Positions 60,378 to 64,000 of a stretch of 64,000 bases of DNA are shown here, piece after piece. The notes beneath the pieces were generated by a model, which worked only from the letters and a program-made list of their open reading frames with translations, did not search any database and was not told the origin of the DNA. Position 1 is the first letter of the stretch. Each line of letters starts with the position of its first letter. The stretch covers positions 1,798,001 to 1,862,000 of the forward strand of contig NZ_AP018664.1 of NCBI RefSeq assembly GCF_003967075.1. The letters run 5' to 3'. A program made the translations under genes and the position numbers. Source of the DNA: Sphingobium amiense. GTDB lineage: Bacteria > Pseudomonadota > Alphaproteobacteria > Sphingomonadales > Sphingomonadaceae.

Positions 60378-60428
60378 CGCGGCCGTCCCCATCTGCGCGG
60401 GCACGAAGAAAGGCGAACGCCCCCGGCA

Positions 60429-61712
60429 TCAGCGCGTCGCCCCGACATCGCCGCTCGACAGGCTGTCGCCCGCGACATCGCGATATTTCTTGAACTCCGC
60501 CCGCGCGATGGCGCGCGCATGCACTTCGTCGGGACCGTCCGCCAGCCGCAGCGTGCGGGTGTTCGCCCAGTCGAAGGCGAGGTCGAAATCGTCGCACACG
60601 CCTGCGCCGCCATGCGCCTGAATGGCGTCGTCGAGGATTTGGCACGCCATCATCGGCGCCTGCACCTTCAGCATCGCGATCTCGACCTGCGCGCTCTTGT
60701 TGCCGGCCTGATCCATCATGTCCGCCGCCTTGAGGCAGAGCAGCCGCGTCATTTCGATGTCGATCCGCGCGCGCGCGATGCGCTGTTCCCACACCGACTG
60801 GCTCGCAATCGGCTTGCCGAACGCCTGCCGCGACAACAGGCGGCTCGCCATCGCCTCCAGCGCGTTTTCGGCCACGCCGATGGTCCGCATGCAGTGGTGG
60901 ATGCGGCCCGGCCCGAGCCGCCCCTGCGCGATCTCGAAACCGCGCCCCTCGCCCAGCAACATGTTGCTCGCCGGAACGCGCACATTGTCCAGCACCACTT
61001 CGCCATGCCCGTGCGGCGCATGGTCATAGCCATAGACGTTCAGCATGCGCTTGATCGTCACGCCCGGCGCATCCATCGGCACCAGGATCATGCTCTGCTG
61101 GCGATATTTGTCGGCGTTGGGGTCGGTCTTGCCCATGACGACCGCGACCTTGCAGCGCGGATCGCCGGTGCCGGTCGACCACCATTTGCGGCCGTTGATG
61201 ACATATTCGTCGCCCTCGCGCCGGATCGACGTCTGGATGTTGGTCGCGTCGGAACTGGCGACATCGGGTTCGGTCATCAGGAAGGCGGACCGGATTTCGC
61301 CGTTCATCAACGGGCGCAGCCATTTTTCCTTCTGCTCCAGCGTGCCGTAGCGGTGGAACACTTCCATATTGCCGGTATCGGGCGCGGAGCAGTTGAAGAT
61401 CTCCGAACCCCAGAACACCCGGCCCATTTCCTCGGCGCAGAGCGCATATTCGAGGTTGGTGAGCTGCTCCCCTTCGAACACGAAGCTGTTGTCGACATGC
61501 TCCTGACCGGAATGCGGGGGCATGAACAGGTTCCACAAGCCCTGCTCACGGGCCAGCGGCTTCAGTTCCTCGATGACCTGTATCACCTTCCAGCGCGGTT
61601 CCGCCGCCACTTCGGCTTCATAGTCGGCAAGGCGCGGCTTGACGTTGGTCTGGATGAAAGCGCGCACGCGATCGCGAAAGGAAGTCTGGCGGGGTGTAAG
61701 TGCGAAATCCAT
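60429..61712 (-). CDS. Acyl-CoA dehydrogenase, ACAD10/11-like
   Basis: A 427-residue FAD enzyme with the usual three domains: helical N-terminus ([20 protein letters not shown]), [20 protein letters not shown] and [15 protein letters not shown] in the beta domain, and a C-terminal domain with [34 protein letters not shown] and the active-site region [14 protein letters not shown]. The TGTGDPRC and DGPDEVH versions are those of the ACAD10/11 and related bacterial group. It would either oxidise an acyl-CoA or, with the neighbouring kinase, eliminate phosphate from a 4-phosphoacyl-CoA. Confidence 0.92.
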   Translation of the reverse strand: MDFALTPRQTSFRDRVRAFIQTNVKPRLADYEAEVAAEPRWKVIQVIEELKPLAREQGLWNLFMPPHSGQEHVDNSFVFEGEQLTNLEYALCAEEMGRVFWGSEIFNCSAPDTGNMEVFHRYGTLEQKEKWLRPLMNGEIRSAFLMTEPDVASSDATNIQTSIRREGDEYVINGRKWWSTGTGDPRCKVAVVMGKTDPNADKYRQQSMILVPMDAPGVTIKRMLNVYGYDHAPHGHGEVVLDNVRVPASNMLLGEGRGFEIAQGRLGPGRIHHCMRTIGVAENALEAMASRLLSRQAFGKPIASQSVWEQRIARARIDIEMTRLLCLKAADMMDQAGNKSAQVEIAMLKVQAPMMACQILDDAIQAHGGAGVCDDFDLAFDWANTRTLRLADGPDEVHARAIARAEFKKYRDVAGDSLSSGDVGATR

Positions 61713-61751
61713 CGTTGAGTCCTTAGATAATGTTTGCGTCCGGTCAGGATG

Positions 61752-63467
61752 TCAGTCCTGCATCGCGTCAGAGAGAAGCAGCGCGCGCACTTCGTTTTTC
61801 ATGACCTTGCCGTTGGGGTTGCGCGGCAGGGGTTCGTGGTGAAATCGGATCACCACCGGGATCTTGAACGCCGCCAGCCGCTCCCGCAGCCAGAGCTTCA
61901 GTTCATCCTCGCTGACCGAATGCCCCTCGGCGATCAGGCACATCGCGCCGGGTTCCTCGCCCAGCCTGTCGTGCGGCAGGGCGACCACCGCCGCGTCCGT
62001 GACGGCAGGGTGGCTGAACAGGGCGTTCTCGACCTCGACGGCGTAGATATTTTCGCCCCCGCGGATGATGACGTCCTTGCTGCGGCCGACGATGGTGCAA
62101 AAACCTTCCTCGTCCAGCGTGGCCAGATCGCCGGTCCGCATCCAGCCGTCGCCGAATGTCGCTTCGGTCGCCTGCGGATTCTGCCAGTATCCCATCACGA
62201 TCTGCGGCCCCTGAACGCATAGTTCGCCGATCTCGCCGACGGGCAGCGGTTCGCCCGCCTCGTTGACGACGCGCAGGTCGTCGACCGGAAGCGGCGGCCC
62301 GCAGCTATCGGGGCGGTTCATATAGTCTTCCGCGCTGTGCCCGGTGATCGTCCCCGACGTTTCGGTCATGCCCCAGCCGTTGTAGGGGACGGCGGACAGT
62401 TCCCGTTCGATCAGGAAAGGCAGGTCCGGCGCGGCGGGCGCACCGCCATAGGGCACATAATTGAGCGAGCTGAGATCGAACCGGCTCCTCTCGGGGGAAT
62501 CGATCAACTGCCACGCGATTGTCGGGACGCCGCCCGCCGATGTGATCCGCTCCCGCTCGATCAGCCCCATCGCCTCGATCGTGTTCCACTTGTGCATCAG
62601 CACGACCTTGCCTCCGCAGGCGAAGGCGGACATCAGCAGCGCGGCGCAGCCTGTCACATGGAACAGCGGGATCGTCATCAACGTGACCGACGGCGTGAGG
62701 TCGCTGATCGGTTCGCCCCGGCGCAACGCGCCGCGCTGGCCGATGAAATCCATCGCCACCAGCCCCGAAAGCATGTTCCTGTGGGTGCCCAGCGCGCCCT
62801 TGGGACGGCCCGTGGTGCCGCTGGTGTAGAAGATCGTCAGCGGATCGTCGGGTTTCATCGCCACGTCCGGCAGCGGCAGGTCCGGCAGCCGCCCATAGCC
62901 CGCGACCTCGCCGATGATGGATTCGAGCGAAACGATGCCCGGACGGGGCGAACGCGAAACGATGATCTTCAGGCGACCCGCCAGTTCCGGACTGCCGCCC
63001 GTCACGCGCTCGAAGCGTTCGTCGTCGCAGATCAGCACCGTGGAGCCGGACTGCTCCAGCGCATAGCCCAGTTCCTCGCCCGTCCACCAGGCGTTGAGCG
63101 GCACGGCGATGGCCCCGCACACCGTCGCCGCGAACAGCACCACCGGCCATTCAGGAAGGTTGCGCATCGCGATGGCGACGCGATCCCCCGGCCTGACGCC
63201 CTCGCGGACGAAATGGTCCGCCAGCGTCGAAACCGCGCGGAACCAGCCCTCATAGGTGACGCGCTCGTCGTTGAGGACCAGAAACTCCCGCTCCCCATGC
63301 TTGGCCCGCACCTGCTTCGCCAGTTCGGCGACATTGTCGGGCAGGCTCGCCCATGTCCGCAATTCGCGACCGTTGATCACGGCCTTGCGGATTTCGAAGC
63401 GCGACCCTGGAACGCACAGCTGCGCTTCCGCTTCCTTGAGCGACATAACGGGCCAGGATTTAGTCAT
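61752..63467 (-). CDS. AMP-forming acyl-CoA synthetase
   Basis: A 571-residue ANL-superfamily ligase. P-loop motif IFYTSGTTGRPKGALGTHRN near residue 213, YNGWGMTETSGTITGH (A5), GWMRTGDLATLDEEGFCTIV (A8 with the hinge) and RSKDVIIRGGENIYAVEVEN. The C-terminal catalytic Lys is expected in RNPNGKVMKNEVRALL. It activates a carboxylic acid with ATP and CoA, most likely the first committed step for the pathway. Its start overlaps the end of the upstream hydrolase gene by eight bases. Confidence 0.93.
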   Translation of the reverse strand: MTKSWPVMSLKEAEAQLCVPGSRFEIRKAVINGRELRTWASLPDNVAELAKQVRAKHGEREFLVLNDERVTYEGWFRAVSTLADHFVREGVRPGDRVAIAMRNLPEWPVVLFAATVCGAIAVPLNAWWTGEELGYALEQSGSTVLICDDERFERVTGGSPELAGRLKIIVSRSPRPGIVSLESIIGEVAGYGRLPDLPLPDVAMKPDDPLTIFYTSGTTGRPKGALGTHRNMLSGLVAMDFIGQRGALRRGEPISDLTPSVTLMTIPLFHVTGCAALLMSAFACGGKVVLMHKWNTIEAMGLIERERITSAGGVPTIAWQLIDSPERSRFDLSSLNYVPYGGAPAAPDLPFLIERELSAVPYNGWGMTETSGTITGHSAEDYMNRPDSCGPPLPVDDLRVVNEAGEPLPVGEIGELCVQGPQIVMGYWQNPQATEATFGDGWMRTGDLATLDEEGFCTIVGRSKDVIIRGGENIYAVEVENALFSHPAVTDAAVVALPHDRLGEEPGAMCLIAEGHSVSEDELKLWLRERLAAFKIPVVIRFHHEPLPRNPNGKVMKNEVRALLLSDAMQD

Positions 63468-64000
63468 TCTGCGCTCCTACGCTTGCAAATTCATCGACCG
63501 GAGCCGCCTCGACACCCTCCAGAAACGCGGCGATTTCAGCCACTGCGCGCCCCGCTTCCGGCAGTTCCTGCGGGAAGAGATGGAAGGCATGCGGCAGATG
63601 CGGCCAGATGCTGAGATGGACCGTCACGCCCAGCCGCCAGAGCGCGGCGGCGAAGGCGACATCCTGATCGCGCAGATATTCGTCGGACGACGCCTGAATG
63701 ATGGTCGGCGGGAACCGTTCGAGGATGTCGGTACCGGCTGCGGCGGGCGAAACCAGCGGATCGTCCACGGTCGTGACGCCCTGAAGATAGAGTTCCGCAA
63801 TTTTGGTCTGCGTCGTCGGCTCGCATGTCGGGTCATCCGAACCGGGCGGCATCCGGTCGGGCGGACGGAAATCGACGACGCCCGACAAAAGGGCCAGCGC
63901 ATCGGGCAGCCGGGCGTTGCGGGATACAAGGTCGATCACGAGCGCGGCGGAGAGATTGCCGCCCGCGCTGTCGCCCATCAGGGCGACGGACGCGACTTCC
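63460..64000 (-). CDS. Alpha/beta hydrolase, HSL/acetyl-esterase family (5' end missing)
   Basis: The C-terminal 180 residues of a hydrolase whose start is beyond the window. It contains the nucleophile elbow LMGDSAGGNLSAAL, the acid in QASSDEYLRDQDVAFAAALW and the His in WPHLPHAFHLFPQ, the complete triad of the hormone-sensitive-lipase group. Members split short-chain and cyclic esters. It overlaps the acyl-CoA synthetase gene, so freshly released acid could be passed directly to activation. The oxyanion HGGG motif would lie outside. Confidence 0.9.
   Translation of the reverse strand, partial: EVASVALMGDSAGGNLSAALVIDLVSRNARLPDALALLSGVVDFRPPDRMPPGSDDPTCEPTTQTKIAELYLQGVTTVDDPLVSPAAAGTDILERFPPTIIQASSDEYLRDQDVAFAAALWRLGVTVHLSIWPHLPHAFHLFPQELPEAGRAVAEIAAFLEGVEAAPVDEFASVGAQND

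Noticed and set aside
59505..61718. A 737-codon + strand frame opposite the kinase and acyl-CoA dehydrogenase genes
   Set aside because: Antisense shadow; no ribosome site, crosses two genes and an intergenic gap, no protein motif.
1..64000. CRISPR arrays, rRNA and tRNA genes
   Set aside because: No regularly spaced direct repeats, no rRNA-like stretch and no convincing cloverleaf were found when reading both strands by eye. A computed scan would be more sensitive for tRNAs.

Overview
The window looks like a high-GC alphaproteobacterial chromosome, most likely a sphingomonad (Sphingobium/Novosphingobium/Sphingomonas type). The reasons are the codon usage, a TonB-dependent receptor of the type these bacteria carry in large numbers, and an acyl-CoA catabolic cluster rich in short-chain dehydrogenases. 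This assignment is inference; no rRNA gene is present.

Bases 1 to about 40,150 are a siphovirus-like (lambda-organised) prophage, entered in the terminase gene. The rightward late operon runs: terminase large subunit (C-terminal end), gpW-like joiner, portal, S49 protease, scaffold-like protein, decoration protein D, major capsid protein, two head-completion proteins, tail terminator, tail tube, G/GT tail-assembly chaperones joined by a -1 frameshift site, a minor tail protein, a tape measure protein with an embedded M15-like peptidase motif, a gpJ-like tip protein and a repetitive fibre ending in a degenerate polysaccharide-deacetylase domain. A lysis block follows (holin-like membrane proteins, a structured non-coding interval, a Cys/His endolysin, an i-spanin with a nested o-spanin lipoprotein), then a tailspike-like protein. 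Next come lysogenic-conversion candidates on the other strand (GH10 glycosidase, O-antigen polymerase/ligase, a signal-anchored protein), a four-gene cassette with an ICE/plasmid character, and two further tail genes. From 30.6 to 40.1 kb a leftward array of small accessory phage genes includes an adenylation-domain-only DNA ligase. An IS1595-family insertion sequence, with 8-bp target duplication, splits one gene of this array. No integrase, repressor or replication gene is visible, so those should lie left of the window.

From about 40.5 kb onward is host DNA. A TonB-dependent receptor and a CocE/NonD-type hydrolase are on the + strand. A tightly packed - strand cluster (44.8 kb to the window end) encodes a nitronate monooxygenase, a glutathione transferase, a double-domain CoA transferase, four SDR dehydrogenases, two medium-chain oxidoreductases, an MFS transporter, thiolase, MaoC hydratase, a FadB/FadJ-like bifunctional enzyme, an APH-family kinase next to an acyl-CoA dehydrogenase, an acyl-CoA synthetase and an alpha/beta hydrolase. 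Together these could import, hydrolyse, CoA-activate and beta-oxidise an ester- or lactone-containing, probably branched or alicyclic, substrate. The kinase plus acyl-CoA dehydrogenase pair suggests that a 4-hydroxyacyl-CoA intermediate may be dehydrated through a phosphate ester.
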